The notes under the pieces were generated by a model. The model made no database searches. It had not been told where the DNA came from and saw only the letters and a program-made list of their open reading frames with translations. DNA of 46,924 nt, taken from Gemmatimonadota bacterium (GTDB taxonomy: Bacteria; JAAXHH01). Shown here in pieces: positions 35,295 through 46,276 of the stretch (the stretch's first letter is position 1; the number at the start of each line of letters is the position of its first letter). The stretch lies in the NCBI GenBank assembly GCA_026706345.1, contig JAPOYX010000239.1, positions 1 to 46,924 of the forward strand, written 5' to 3'. The translations under genes and the position numbers were made by a program.

Positions 35295-36191
35295 TCAAGC
35301 CAGCCTGGACGCTTTCCAGCGGTCGTGCATCCATACCCATTGGGCCGGCGCCTTCCGGATGAACCGCTCCAGTTCCGCCGTATACGCGCTCGTCGTCATT
35401 TCCACGTCTTCCGGAGCCCGGCCGGCGGACCGAATCGGCGGGCGGACGGTTACGAGGTGCGTATCGTCCGCCAGGCGGTGAATGGCCATGGGAACGATTG
35501 GCGCACCGGCCCGGTCGGCCAAGACGGCGGGGCCGGTAGGTGTCCGGGCGGGCCTGCCGAAGAAAGGCACCGCAATACCGGCCCCCCGGGTGTCCTGGTC
35601 CACCAGGAGCCCGACGACGTGCCCCTTCCGCAGCGCGCGAAGAACGGCGGCGGCAGCCCTGTCGCGGCTGACGACGTTTAATCCGCCGCGCACCCGGTTT
35701 TTCAGCAGGAGGGCGTCCAGCCGGGGATCATAGAGGGGCGCGGCCACCACGGTGACGGTGAAGCCCTTGAGGGCCAGGAACGTCCCCATCAGTTCGAAGT
35801 TGCCCAGGTGGGCGCTTACGGCTACTACACCTCTCCCCTCGTCATAGGCTGATTCCAGGAAGGAAAGTCCTTCGGCCCGGACCAGGTCGTCCACATTCGC
35901 CGCCGTGACCCTGGGCAGACGGGCGGCATCGACAACGTTCCTTCCCAATTCCCGGAACACGGACCTGCCCAGTTGTCTGATCTGTCGGCGGGACTTTTTG
36001 TCGCCGTAGGCCAGCGTGAGATTGGAAAGGGCAAGGCGCCTGGAATGACGCGCAACGTGGTAGGCCAGCCCGCCCATCCACCCGCTGACAGACAACGCCG
36101 TCCGTCGCGGAAGCGCGTTCATCAGGCCGACGAACACGCGCGTACCGTGATAGACCGCAGTATTGCGCAGGCGTTTGATCAGGGAGGCCAC
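35295..36191 (-). CDS. Lipid A biosynthesis acyltransferase (LpxL/HtrB family)
   Basis: I take the GTG at 36191, preceded by AGGTG, giving 298 residues; the frame extends to 36326 only by overlapping kdsA. The catalytic H-x4-E motif is SAHLGNFELMG. GLLVDQDTRGAGIAVPFFGRPARTPTGPAVLA is the conserved acceptor-binding segment, cited in part as GLLVDQDTRG, and VWMHDRWK near the end is typical. An N-terminal hydrophobic anchor is seen around GWMGGLAYHVA. It should add a secondary acyl chain to Kdo2-lipid A at the inner membrane. The neighbouring kdsA and kdsB support this, though which chain it adds is not clear. Confidence 0.9.
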   Translation of the reverse strand: MASLIKRLRNTAVYHGTRVFVGLMNALPRRTALSVSGWMGGLAYHVARHSRRLALSNLTLAYGDKKSRRQIRQLGRSVFRELGRNVVDAARLPRVTAANVDDLVRAEGLSFLESAYDEGRGVVAVSAHLGNFELMGTFLALKGFTVTVVAAPLYDPRLDALLLKNRVRGGLNVVSRDRAAAAVLRALRKGHVVGLLVDQDTRGAGIAVPFFGRPARTPTGPAVLADRAGAPIVPMAIHRLADDTHLVTVRPPIRSAGRAPEDVEMTTSAYTAELERFIRKAPAQWVWMHDRWKASRLA

Positions 36192-36210
36192 GAGTGCACC
36201 TGAATGCGGC

Positions 36211-37041
36211 TCATGAAGCCGCGTGGGGCCGTACGGCCTCGTCGATCGCCATAAGGCTTTCCAGCAGGGGTTCCAGACGATCAAGCGGCAACATGCTCGC
36301 GGCATCGCAAAGCGCTTCGGAAACACGGGGGTGTGTTTCTATGAATACGGCGTCGCATCCCGCTGCCACGGCCGCCTTGGCGAGGGGCTCGATGAATTCG
36401 GGCGTTCCCCCGCTCGTGTCGCTGCTCGGGCGGCCGTACAGCCGGACCACGTGGGTGGCATCGAAAACCACGGGGTATCCTGTCCGGCGCATGATGGCCA
36501 GCGATCGCATATCGGCGACGAGGTCGTGATATCCAAAGGAGACGCCGCGTTCAGTCAGGAGTATCTGCCTGTTGCCTGTGCTTTCTATCTTGGACACCAC
36601 CGCGGCCATATCCTCAGGCGAGAGAAACTGTCCCTTTTTCACGTTGACGGGCTTTCCGGTACGGGCGAGGGCCAGGGTCAGTTCCGTTTGCATGGACAGG
36701 TGCGCGGGAAGCTGCAGCATATCGAGGACCTCCGCGGCCGCGTCCACTTCCTCCACGCTGTGCACGTCCGAGAGCACCGGAACGCCCAGGTCCCGGACTT
36801 TATGGAGCACGCGCAGGCCCTCGTGCATCCCCGGGCCCGTGTAGTAGTCGACAGAAGAACGATTCGCCTTCGCGTAGGATGACTTGAATACGAGCGGGAT
36901 CCCCAGCCGGCCGGATATCGCGACCAGGCGTTCGCCCGTTTCCATGACCACCGCTTCGCTTTCGATCACGCAGGGGCCCGCAATCAGTGCCAGCGGCCTA
37001 CCTCCGCCGATGGCGACGTCTCCGACGGCGACCTCTTTCAT
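36211..37041 (-). CDS. kdsA: 3-deoxy-8-phosphooctulonate (Kdo-8-phosphate) synthase, metal-type
   Basis: The ATG at 37041, overlapping the kdsB stop as ATGA, gives 276 residues. It begins MKEVAVGDVAIGG and contains LIAGPCVIES, the substrate loop FKSSYAKANRSS, VLSDVHS, VKKGQFLSPEDM and the DATHVVRLYGRPSSDTSGG segment. The Cys in GPCVIES occupies the position that is Asn in metal-independent enzymes such as that of Escherichia coli, so this is probably the metal-dependent class. It condenses PEP with arabinose 5-phosphate to make Kdo 8-phosphate for LPS. The frame continues to 37188 but the extra residues are not conserved. Confidence 0.95.
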   Translation of the reverse strand: MKEVAVGDVAIGGGRPLALIAGPCVIESEAVVMETGERLVAISGRLGIPLVFKSSYAKANRSSVDYYTGPGMHEGLRVLHKVRDLGVPVLSDVHSVEEVDAAAEVLDMLQLPAHLSMQTELTLALARTGKPVNVKKGQFLSPEDMAAVVSKIESTGNRQILLTERGVSFGYHDLVADMRSLAIMRRTGYPVVFDATHVVRLYGRPSSDTSGGTPEFIEPLAKAAVAAGCDAVFIETHPRVSEALCDAASMLPLDRLEPLLESLMAIDEAVRPHAAS

Positions 37042-37808
37042 GAATTCCCTTCCTCGGCGGCCAGCCTTCGCTGCGCCTTTTCCAGGTCCTCCGGCACATC
37101 GACTCCCAGCGGGGCGTAATCGGTCTCTTTCACCATAATGCGGTAACCATGTTCGAGCGCCCGCAGCTGTTCCAGCCGTTCCGCGCATTCCAGTGGCGTC
37201 GGCTCCAACGCGGCGAAGGCAAGCAGAAAAGCACGCCGGTATCCATAAAGCCCCACGGTATTGTAGTACCGGGTCCGGCGCAGGCAGTTCCCGTCGATGT
37301 TCTCGCCCGGCCAGGGCAACGGCGACCGGGAGAAATACAGCGCCCGTCCCTGCCGATCGAATACGACCTTCCCCATATGGGGGTTGAGCAGGTCTTCCGG
37401 ACGGGTTATGCGGTGCGCGAGGGTCGACATGGGCACGTCGGGATCGTCGAGCAGGGCCTGCACCACGGTATCGATGGCCTCGGGCGTTATCAGCGGCTCG
37501 TCGCCCTGTATGTTGACGACGACGTCCGAATCCAGGTCCCGGACGGCCTCAGCCAGCCGGTCGGTACCGCTGGGATGATCACGGGACGTCATGATGGGCT
37601 CGCCGCCGAAACGGCGCACCACATCCGCGATCCTCTCATCGTCGGTCACGACGTAAAGGTCGGTCAGGCGACGGGCCCGCCTGGCGCGCTCAAACGTATG
37701 CTGGATCATCGGTTTGCCCAGCAGGGTTGCCAGCGCTTTGCCGGGGAATCGGGTCGAAGCGTAGCGGGCCGGAATGAGCCCCGTGATTTTCGTTTTACCG
37801 GATGCCAT
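37038..37808 (-). CDS. kdsB: CMP-Kdo synthetase (3-deoxy-manno-octulosonate cytidylyltransferase)
   Basis: This 256-residue protein has the nucleotidyltransferase start GLIPARYASTRFPGKAL, VVTDDERIAD, the DHPSGTDRLAEA segment and VNIQGDEPLI, all standard for KdsB. LYFSRSPLPW lies in the middle and DLEKAQ near the C-terminus. It activates Kdo with CTP for transfer to lipid A. Four bases overlap kdsA, showing translational coupling, and gatC ends eight bases upstream. Genes for arabinose-5-phosphate isomerase and Kdo-8-P phosphatase are not in the window. Confidence 0.96.
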   Translation of the reverse strand: MASGKTKITGLIPARYASTRFPGKALATLLGKPMIQHTFERARRARRLTDLYVVTDDERIADVVRRFGGEPIMTSRDHPSGTDRLAEAVRDLDSDVVVNIQGDEPLITPEAIDTVVQALLDDPDVPMSTLAHRITRPEDLLNPHMGKVVFDRQGRALYFSRSPLPWPGENIDGNCLRRTRYYNTVGLYGYRRAFLLAFAALEPTPLECAERLEQLRALEHGYRIMVKETDYAPLGVDVPEDLEKAQRRLAAEEGNS

Positions 37809-37815
37809 CTCGCGT

Positions 37816-38100
37816 TCAGATCACCTTGGGGACCGTGAAATGACCCCGGTCCGAAGAAGGCGCGTTGCGCAATGCTTCCTCCTGGGACAAAGACGGTCCG
37901 ATTTCGTCACGGCGAAAGACGTTTTTCAGATTCAGCACGTGGGAAGTCGGTTCCACGCCGGAGGTGTCAAGCGTATTGAGCTTCTCCATATAGGCCAGGA
38001 TGGCGTTCAGCTGCCCGACCAGTTGTTCCCGTTCGTCGTCCGAGAACTTGAGATGGGCGAGCGAGGCGACATGGTCCACATCTTCGATTGAAACCGTCAT
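37816..38100 (-). CDS. gatC: Asp/Glu-tRNA amidotransferase subunit C
   Basis: The ATG at 38100, with GAGG seven bases upstream, gives 94 residues: MTVSIEDVDHVASLAHLKFSD, EQLVGQLNAILAYMEKLNTLD, SGVEPTSHVL and a C-terminal FTVPKVI. This is the standard GatC pattern. It wraps GatA and GatB in the enzyme that makes Gln-tRNA and/or Asn-tRNA by amidation. gatA and gatB are not here. It lies between pcrA and kdsB on the same strand. Confidence 0.94.
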   Translation of the reverse strand: MTVSIEDVDHVASLAHLKFSDDEREQLVGQLNAILAYMEKLNTLDTSGVEPTSHVLNLKNVFRRDEIGPSLSQEEALRNAPSSDRGHFTVPKVI

Positions 38101-38142
38101 GGCATACCTCTTTCCAGGCACCTGCCCGCTGCCGGCACCTAT

Positions 38143-40374
<2,232 letters not shown>

Positions 40375-40466
40375 TCACCGTTCCCAAACGGCCGTGTGGG
40401 AGGACTGTGAATCCAGTATTCAGCCTGCTTCATCCATTTGGAAACTACGGCGAGCAGCGCGCTAAC

Positions 40467-40496
40467 ATAATACACGCCCGCGAGAGACTCTGTCAA
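40467..40496 (-). promoter_or_regulatory. Promoter of the pcrA-gatC-kds cluster
   Basis: On the minus strand TTGACA (40491-40496) and TATTAT (40467-40472) are separated by 18 bases. The leader to the pcrA ATG at 40374 would be about 85 bases, with no obvious structured element in it. Confidence 0.6.
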
Positions 40497-40549
40497 TAGA
40501 ATCATGGTTCACGCGACAACCGTCCAGGGTCGTCCCAGTCAAAGATTCG

Positions 40550-40578
40550 TTGAATATCCAGTGTGTTCTATATATTAT
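40550..40578 (+). promoter_or_regulatory. Promoter of the GHMP kinase gene
   Basis: TTGAAT (40550-40555) and TATTAT (40573-40578) are separated by 17 bases, close to consensus. The start codon at 40632 would be about 47 bases downstream of the transcription start. A GTG at 40563 in the same frame lies inside this promoter and is therefore not the start. Confidence 0.6.
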
Positions 40579-40631
40579 GGCGGATTGATTCCAACCCGTT
40601 CAACCGAAGCGAAAACACGGGGTCGCTGTTT

Positions 40632-42089
40632 ATGCTGGACTGCCTGACGGATCGTGGAACCTTGCCCGATGACGTTGAAGCCTTTGAAAATGCCCTGGCT
40701 TGCACGCCAAAGAGCCTGCACGGACCGCTGGGGAAGCGATTCCGCGTCGATAAACCGATTTACGTGGTCAGGGCTCCCGCACGACTGGACTGCATGGGCG
40801 GTATCGCGGACTACAGCGGCTCGCTGGTTTGCGAGATGACCCTCGACCGGGCGGTTCTGATGGGCATCCAGGCCCGCGACGACCGACAGGTGGCCATACA
40901 CAGTGCCGGCGTAGACGCGATGGGCATGTCACCGGACGTTACGCTGGCGCTGGAAGATCTGACGGCCGGCAGGGCTACCGGGGACTACGATACCTTGAAA
41001 CTGCGTTTCTCCAGGACGCCGGAATCCGCCTGGGCGGCGTACGTAGCCGGGGCATTCAGTGTGCTGCAGGGGGAAGGATACATGGGTCGTTTCCCCCACG
41101 GAGCCACGATCGTGCTGGTGAGCAACATCCCGCTTCGGGTGGGCGTGTCTTCCTCGGCCGCGCTGGAAATCGCGGCCATATACGGACTGAGCCTGCTGTA
41201 TGGGATCGAACTGGACGGCATGGACCTGGCCGTCCTGTCCCAGAAGGTGGAGAACCGTGTGGTCGGCGCGGCATGCGGCATCATGGACCAGGTCACCTGC
41301 GCCCTGGGTACCCGGGGCCGCCTGCTTTCCCTGCTTTGCCAGCCCCATACCGTACGGGAACAGATTCCGGTTCCGGAGGGGGTACATTTTATCGGGATAA
41401 ACTCCGGCATCCGCCGCGAAATCAAAGGCTCAAGGTATACGAACAGCAGAATCGCCGCTTTCATGGGCCTGGCGATCATACAGGATCATTTGCGTTCGGG
41501 TAACGGAGCCGCGGCGAATTCCCACCTGGGCTACCTGTGCAATTTATCCACGACCGAATACGTGGAATCCTACCGGTCCCTGCTTCCACCGAGCATCTCG
41601 GGCCGGGCATTCGAACAGCGCTACGGGGGCACGCCCGATCCCGTGACGACCGTTGACCCCGAGGCGTTGTACAAAGTGCGCAGCCGGGTGGAACACCCGG
41701 TTTACGAACACCGCAGGGCGACGGAATTCACCGAGTGCATCCGTCTGGCGGGCGTTACGGAACAGGCCGGGTCTCTCGAGCAGGCTGGCAGGCTGATGTA
41801 CGCGTCGGACTGGAGTTACACGCACCGGTGCGGGCTCGGTTCGACCGAAACGTCCTGGATCGTCAGAGAAACGAGGAAGCTGGGCTTGGAAGCAGGATTC
41901 TACGGAGCCAAGATCACGGGCGGCGGAGCGGGGGGGACGGTCGCCGTCGCGGGCAACGACCGTATGTTCGACCACCTGGGTCATCTGCTTAAGCGTTACG
42001 GTGAAGCGACCGGTATCGAGGCCGAACTCTTTACCGGAACTTCGCCTGGCACCCTTGAGTTCGGGCACCGCGTCTACCGTATAACCTGA
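40632..42089 (+). CDS. GHMP kinase of the galactokinase/L-arabinokinase type
   Basis: The ATG at 40632 gives 485 residues. The N-terminal sugar-binding motif VRAPARLDCMGGIADYSGSL is the form found in the kinase domain of plant L-arabinokinases rather than the GRVNLIGEHTDY of galactokinases. The ATP loop is IPLRVGVSSSAALEIA, and GAKITGGGAGGTVAV is GHMP motif 3. CGIMDQVTCALG is conserved with galactokinase. It should phosphorylate the anomeric carbon of a sugar, perhaps L-arabinose, galactose or a uronic acid. A GalU-like gene follows 33 bases later, so the sugar 1-phosphate is probably turned into a nucleotide sugar. The specific sugar is inference. Confidence 0.85.
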   Translation: MLDCLTDRGTLPDDVEAFENALACTPKSLHGPLGKRFRVDKPIYVVRAPARLDCMGGIADYSGSLVCEMTLDRAVLMGIQARDDRQVAIHSAGVDAMGMSPDVTLALEDLTAGRATGDYDTLKLRFSRTPESAWAAYVAGAFSVLQGEGYMGRFPHGATIVLVSNIPLRVGVSSSAALEIAAIYGLSLLYGIELDGMDLAVLSQKVENRVVGAACGIMDQVTCALGTRGRLLSLLCQPHTVREQIPVPEGVHFIGINSGIRREIKGSRYTNSRIAAFMGLAIIQDHLRSGNGAAANSHLGYLCNLSTTEYVESYRSLLPPSISGRAFEQRYGGTPDPVTTVDPEALYKVRSRVEHPVYEHRRATEFTECIRLAGVTEQAGSLEQAGRLMYASDWSYTHRCGLGSTETSWIVRETRKLGLEAGFYGAKITGGGAGGTVAVAGNDRMFDHLGHLLKRYGEATGIEAELFTGTSPGTLEFGHRVYRIT

Positions 42090-42122
42090 GCATTCGCGGC
42101 GGGAGCGAAGGAGTCGAAAGGA

Positions 42123-43019
42123 TTGAAACGCATACGAAAGGCGGTCATACCCCTGGCGGGCCAAGGCATCCGCATGATGCCGGCGACACGCGCGGTGCGC
42201 AAGGCGCTGTTCCCCATTGTGGACGTACGGGGACGCGCAAAAACTGTTTTGCAACTGATCATGGAAGAAGCGATTAACGCGGAAATCGAGGAAATCGGCC
42301 TGGTGATCGCGCCGGAAGACGAGGCACTGATTCGCGCCTACTTCTCGCGGTTGCCCGGCCCGTTAAAATCCGCGATCGGAAATCGAGCGGACTTGCTCGC
42401 CGCGGCCGAATTCCCCGGTGAACTCTCGGAGAAGCTGACCATTATTCCGCAGGATCGTCCCCGGGGGTTCGGCGATGCGATCCTCCGTGCGGGAGCCTGG
42501 ATCGGAAACGATCCGGTCCTGGTCATGCTCGGCGATCACCTGTACCTCAGCGGGGAGGAACGGTGCTGCGCGCGTCAGTTGCTGGACGCCTTTGCGGAAC
42601 TACAGGCACCGGTCTCAGGCGTGATCCGCAAGTCCGTCGACGCCATAAAACACTTCGGTACCGTTTCGGGCTGTCCCGTGCCGCGGTGGAACGGGCTTTA
42701 TAAACTTGACGCCGTGGTGGAAAAACCCGAAACAGTCCTGGCACGAGACCGGCTACGGGTAGAGGGCATGCCGGCGGATACATACCTCTGCTGGTTTGGC
42801 CTGCACGCCATGACGCCGGATCTGATCTCCTGCCTGGCGCGAATGGCAAGAGACGGCGCCACCGACGAAGGCGAACTGCAGCTTACCGGAGCGCAGGCCA
42901 TGCTGGCGTCTCAACGGGCGTACTTCGCCCTGGAAATAAACGGTGAGCACTTCGATACGGGTTCGCCGGACGGATACGTCGAGGCCGTGGCGGCTTTCGC
43001 CGATCCTGCTCGTCCCTGA
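42123..43019 (+). CDS. GalU-like sugar-1-phosphate nucleotidyltransferase
   Basis: The start is TTG at 42123 after GAAGGAG; the 298-residue chain opens MKRIRKAVIPLAGQGIRMMPAT, the nucleotide-binding loop of UTP-glucose-1-phosphate uridylyltransferases in a modified form (normally AAGxGTRFLPAT). KALFPIVDVRGRAKTVLQLIMEEA replaces the usual KEMLPIVDKP. IIPQDRPRGFGDAIL and VLVMLGDHLYLS are the sugar-nucleotide site, and VVEKP is conserved. It should make UDP- or dTDP-sugars from a sugar 1-phosphate, most simply the product of the preceding kinase. Changes in the first loop mean the nucleotide specificity is uncertain. Confidence 0.83.
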   Translation: MKRIRKAVIPLAGQGIRMMPATRAVRKALFPIVDVRGRAKTVLQLIMEEAINAEIEEIGLVIAPEDEALIRAYFSRLPGPLKSAIGNRADLLAAAEFPGELSEKLTIIPQDRPRGFGDAILRAGAWIGNDPVLVMLGDHLYLSGEERCCARQLLDAFAELQAPVSGVIRKSVDAIKHFGTVSGCPVPRWNGLYKLDAVVEKPETVLARDRLRVEGMPADTYLCWFGLHAMTPDLISCLARMARDGATDEGELQLTGAQAMLASQRAYFALEINGEHFDTGSPDGYVEAVAAFADPARP

Positions 43020-43145
43020 CAGAGCCCTGATCACCGGAGTTGATCCGGTACGGTAAGCCGGCTGCGAACGCCGGTTGGAAGTCACGAAACAGATTAACCC
43101 CGGCGGCATAGTACGCCGTTCACAATAGAAAGGGAATCTGATACC

Positions 43146-43862
43146 ATGTCTGAACAGCAAGCCCCATCACGAGAAACCCTCGAATCCCTGCTCATTCCGA
43201 GTACGGCCACACTGACTTCCGTGCTCACTGAGTACGGTTTGTATAACACTTTCATGCAGGACGTCGCGCCACTTGCGCCCGGCACGCGCATGGCGGGACC
43301 TGCTTTCACGCTGCGGTACATACCCGGCCGTGAAGACATCACGCACGTACCCGTGGACAACCTGACGGACATGCAACGCATCGGTATCGAAAGCATCCGG
43401 CAAGGTGAAGTGCTCGTGATCGACGCGCGGGGAGACACCAGGGCCGGTGTCATGGGCGACATCCTTGCCACGAGAATCCTGCAGCGCGGCGCCGCGGGAG
43501 TGGTGAGCGACGGCGCGTTCCGGGATACTCCGGCCATCGTCGAAGCCGGGCTCGCCGCGTATGCAAGGTCCATGAACGCCCATAACAGCAAGAGCGTGCA
43601 CTACCCGAGCGATATACAGCGCCCCATCGCCTGCGGCGGCATAGCCGTTTTCCCGGGAGACATCATCGTGGGCGATGCGGAGGGCATCGTAGTGGTACCG
43701 CGCCACCTGGCGGAAGTGGTAGCGGAAAAGGCCGAGGCGCAGGAGGAGCGCGAAGTCTTCATCCTGCAGAAGATCCAGCAGGGACACAGCATCATCGGCG
43801 TTTACCCGCCCGATGAAATGACCCTGGCCGAATACGAAGCCTGGAAGGCGAAAAAGGGCTGA
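43146..43862 (+). CDS. RraA-family protein (aldolase/decarboxylase-like)
   Basis: This 238-residue protein carries the RraA-family core GDTRAGVMGDILATRILQRGAAGVVSDGAFRD, cited by its parts GVMGDILATR and VVSDGAFRD, where the Arg and Asp bind substrate and metal in HMG-type aldolases. IACGGIAVFPGDIIVGDAEGIVVVP follows. The family includes 4-hydroxy-4-methyl-2-oxoglutarate aldolase, oxaloacetate decarboxylases and the RNase E inhibitor RraA. Given the keto-acid theme of the region an aldolase or decarboxylase is more likely than RNase control, as the chain is longer than E. coli RraA. It converges on the transporter gene with four bases between stops. Confidence 0.87.
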   Translation: MSEQQAPSRETLESLLIPSTATLTSVLTEYGLYNTFMQDVAPLAPGTRMAGPAFTLRYIPGREDITHVPVDNLTDMQRIGIESIRQGEVLVIDARGDTRAGVMGDILATRILQRGAAGVVSDGAFRDTPAIVEAGLAAYARSMNAHNSKSVHYPSDIQRPIACGGIAVFPGDIIVGDAEGIVVVPRHLAEVVAEKAEAQEEREVFILQKIQQGHSIIGVYPPDEMTLAEYEAWKAKKG

Positions 43863-43866
43863 ACGC

Positions 43867-46200
43867 TCAACCGGTGGCCAGATCCGCTATGCGTTGCAAG
43901 GCCACCACCGCCAGCAGTCTCTCCTCGGCGTGCAGGGTCCTCGTCCGGCCTTCGGATTCCAGGTCCGACAGCACCCTGTACGCCAGTTCGATATCGTCCC
44001 GACCCGCCGCTGGTCCTCCAGCGGGTGCCGCATAATCGGCAGAACGATCCGGGCGTTTCGGGCCGGCCGCCCCTTCCGGACGCGCTTCCCCGACGACGTC
44101 CCGAGCGACCTCCACGAGCAGCTTCAGCATCTCCCCGGTCTGTTGCCGCTCGAAAGCATTCATGGCGCGGTCGACGGCGGCCGTGTACTGATTCCTGGTA
44201 TCTCTTTCGACATACGACCAGCCGCCCAGCTGCCGGCGAACAGTCCGGAATATCCGCACCATCGCCCGATCCTGGTCCATCTCGCCGGCCTGAAGCAACC
44301 GGTACAGGAGATCCGGTGCACCGAGCAGATGCCCTGCCGACATGACCAGCACGCCCCGCTCGAGGCTGGTTTCGCTGGTCCGTATAAGATCCTGAAGCCG
44401 GCCGAGGATCCCTGTACTTCCCATCCTGGCCAGCGTTTCCAGGGCGGACTGTACGATCGCTGGGTCCCGCTCATGTTCGAGCAGGGCTTCCAACGCCGTT
44501 TCCGCGCGCCGGTCTCCGATCCTATCCAGGGCGATAACTGCGCTTCTTCGGATTCCCGGGCGCTCATCGTGCAGCAGGGTCACCAGGATGTTGAGGCTAA
44601 GCGACGAAGGCACCGCGCCCAGGGCTTCCACGGCCTCTTCGGCGATGTCCGACGAGGGGTTGCCCACGCATTCGAGCAGCGGATTGACCGCCTCCTCCGC
44701 ACCGATCCTGCTGAGGGACTGTACGGCCTCCCGCCGTACGTTACGATCGCTGTCATCGAGCAGCGCGATCAACTCGTCCACGGCCAGGTGGCTGCCGGTT
44801 TCACCCAGTTCACGGGCGGCTCGTGCCCGGACCGATGGATTGCCGGATTTCCCCATGCGCACGAGGTGCCAGAGGGTCGCGATGGGATTCCCCTTGCGCA
44901 CGCGGTTGATCACGTCCCTGGAAGAAACCTGCGAATCGGAGACCAGACGGGCCAGCAGGCCCATGTAGGAGATTCGAAGCACTCCGTTGGCAAGGAACAG
45001 GTATTGCAGGCCCGCGAAGGTGTAGCCGAAAAACGATACGGCAGGGATGGAGGTACACAGGTCCGCGGCTATTCCTCCCAGTACGGCACCACACGCCGCG
45101 CACCCTCTCGAGACCGCGGAGTAGCATCCCAGGAAAGCGGATCGGTTGGCCGCCGGGGCCGTCTTGACGATGAGATTGAAGCGGGCGGTACTCCATCCCG
45201 CGCTCATGCTGCCGCCCCAGACCTGCACCAGCGGCACCATGATCCAGTAGTTTTCCAGGGTCACGAATCCCCATCCCAGCGGAAACAGGGCCAGTCCCGC
45301 GGCAGTAATCGACATGACCGGCTTGTAACCGTACTTGTCCGCCAGGTAACCCCAGAAGGGATTCATGATGACCGTGGCAATGGTCTGTATGGCCGAGAAA
45401 ATCGCGATCTGGGCGTAGGAGACTTCAAGCGTCCGCAGCATGTAGACGGTAAAGAAAGGCGCGGCGATCTGGGCAATGAGGAGCCGGCCCGAAACCAGGA
45501 ACATCAATCTGCGAAAGGGACCGTGACGGAAGGGGAGGCGAAGCAACTGGTTCGAAGGGATGTCCTCCCCCCGGCTTTTCTGTGGTTCGGGAATACGGGA
45601 CCAGGCCCAGACCCCGAAGCCGGAGAAGACCACGGCCACGACGAATATGGAGCTGAAGCCTTCCTGTGAATCTCCAGCGGCGTACGTACTCAGGAAGAAT
45701 CCCGCGCAGACCGACGTGATCAGACCGGCGGATGCCGTCAGGCTACGCTGCCGGGCGACGAAGCGGCCGCGTATCTCGTCGGGAACCAGGTCGGTCAGCC
45801 AGGACTGACGCGCCGGGGAAACCAGAGACATGGCTGCCTTCGAGAGGGCGATGAAGGCCATGAGCGCCAACAACTGGTACCCCTCGAAGAAGAGAAAGGG
45901 GATGAAGGCGATGGGCAGCCAGAGCGATGAACTGATGCCATTGGCGAACAGGCACAGCGTCTTGCGTCGGGGCAGGCGTTCGATCAGCAGCGGCGAGAAG
46001 GCTTGCAGCAACTGGCCGATGGAAATGGACGCGGAGATAAAACCGATCATGGCGCTGGATGCGCCGAGATGCAGCGCGTAACCCGTGGTGTAGACGCCCG
46101 TGGTAATCGCCGAATGAACCGACTCGAGCATACCGTTCACGTTCCACATGCGCATCCCGCGCGCCGTCTGCAGCCGTGTCAGTTTCTTATCTTCTTGCAC
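43867..46200 (-). CDS. Major facilitator transporter fused to C-terminal HEAT repeats
   Basis: The 777-residue protein starts at GTG 46200. Residues about 15-425 form a 12-helix MFS domain with the loop DLVPDEIRGRFVARQRSL between helices 4 and 5 and the GYLADKYGYKPVM loop in the second half. From about 450 to 640 there are helical repeats of about 31 residues typed by VRARAARELGETG, VRREAVQSLSRIG, IAEEAVEALGAV, IRRSAVIALDRIG and IVQSALETLARMG, which are HEAT/PBS-lyase-like repeats. A Gly/Pro/Ala-rich linker near 725 precedes a final helix. The repeats should lie in the cytoplasm and may bind a partner. Substrate is unknown. Confidence 0.87.
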   Translation of the reverse strand: MQEDKKLTRLQTARGMRMWNVNGMLESVHSAITTGVYTTGYALHLGASSAMIGFISASISIGQLLQAFSPLLIERLPRRKTLCLFANGISSSLWLPIAFIPFLFFEGYQLLALMAFIALSKAAMSLVSPARQSWLTDLVPDEIRGRFVARQRSLTASAGLITSVCAGFFLSTYAAGDSQEGFSSIFVVAVVFSGFGVWAWSRIPEPQKSRGEDIPSNQLLRLPFRHGPFRRLMFLVSGRLLIAQIAAPFFTVYMLRTLEVSYAQIAIFSAIQTIATVIMNPFWGYLADKYGYKPVMSITAAGLALFPLGWGFVTLENYWIMVPLVQVWGGSMSAGWSTARFNLIVKTAPAANRSAFLGCYSAVSRGCAACGAVLGGIAADLCTSIPAVSFFGYTFAGLQYLFLANGVLRISYMGLLARLVSDSQVSSRDVINRVRKGNPIATLWHLVRMGKSGNPSVRARAARELGETGSHLAVDELIALLDDSDRNVRREAVQSLSRIGAEEAVNPLLECVGNPSSDIAEEAVEALGAVPSSLSLNILVTLLHDERPGIRRSAVIALDRIGDRRAETALEALLEHERDPAIVQSALETLARMGSTGILGRLQDLIRTSETSLERGVLVMSAGHLLGAPDLLYRLLQAGEMDQDRAMVRIFRTVRRQLGGWSYVERDTRNQYTAAVDRAMNAFERQQTGEMLKLLVEVARDVVGEARPEGAAGPKRPDRSADYAAPAGGPAAGRDDIELAYRVLSDLESEGRTRTLHAEERLLAVVALQRIADLATG

Positions 46201-46276
46201 GATCCCGTTTCCCTGGAATTAACCTATCCCGTATATACTGTCCGGCACGCGTGCGTGATTCTCTACACCTGCCCGG

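Noticed and set aside
43894-45669. A 591-codon plus-strand open frame opposite the MFS-HEAT gene
   Set aside because: It lies entirely antisense to a well-supported membrane protein and its sequence is low in hydrophobic order and rich in Arg, His, Gly and Gln, as expected for the complement of GC-biased codons.
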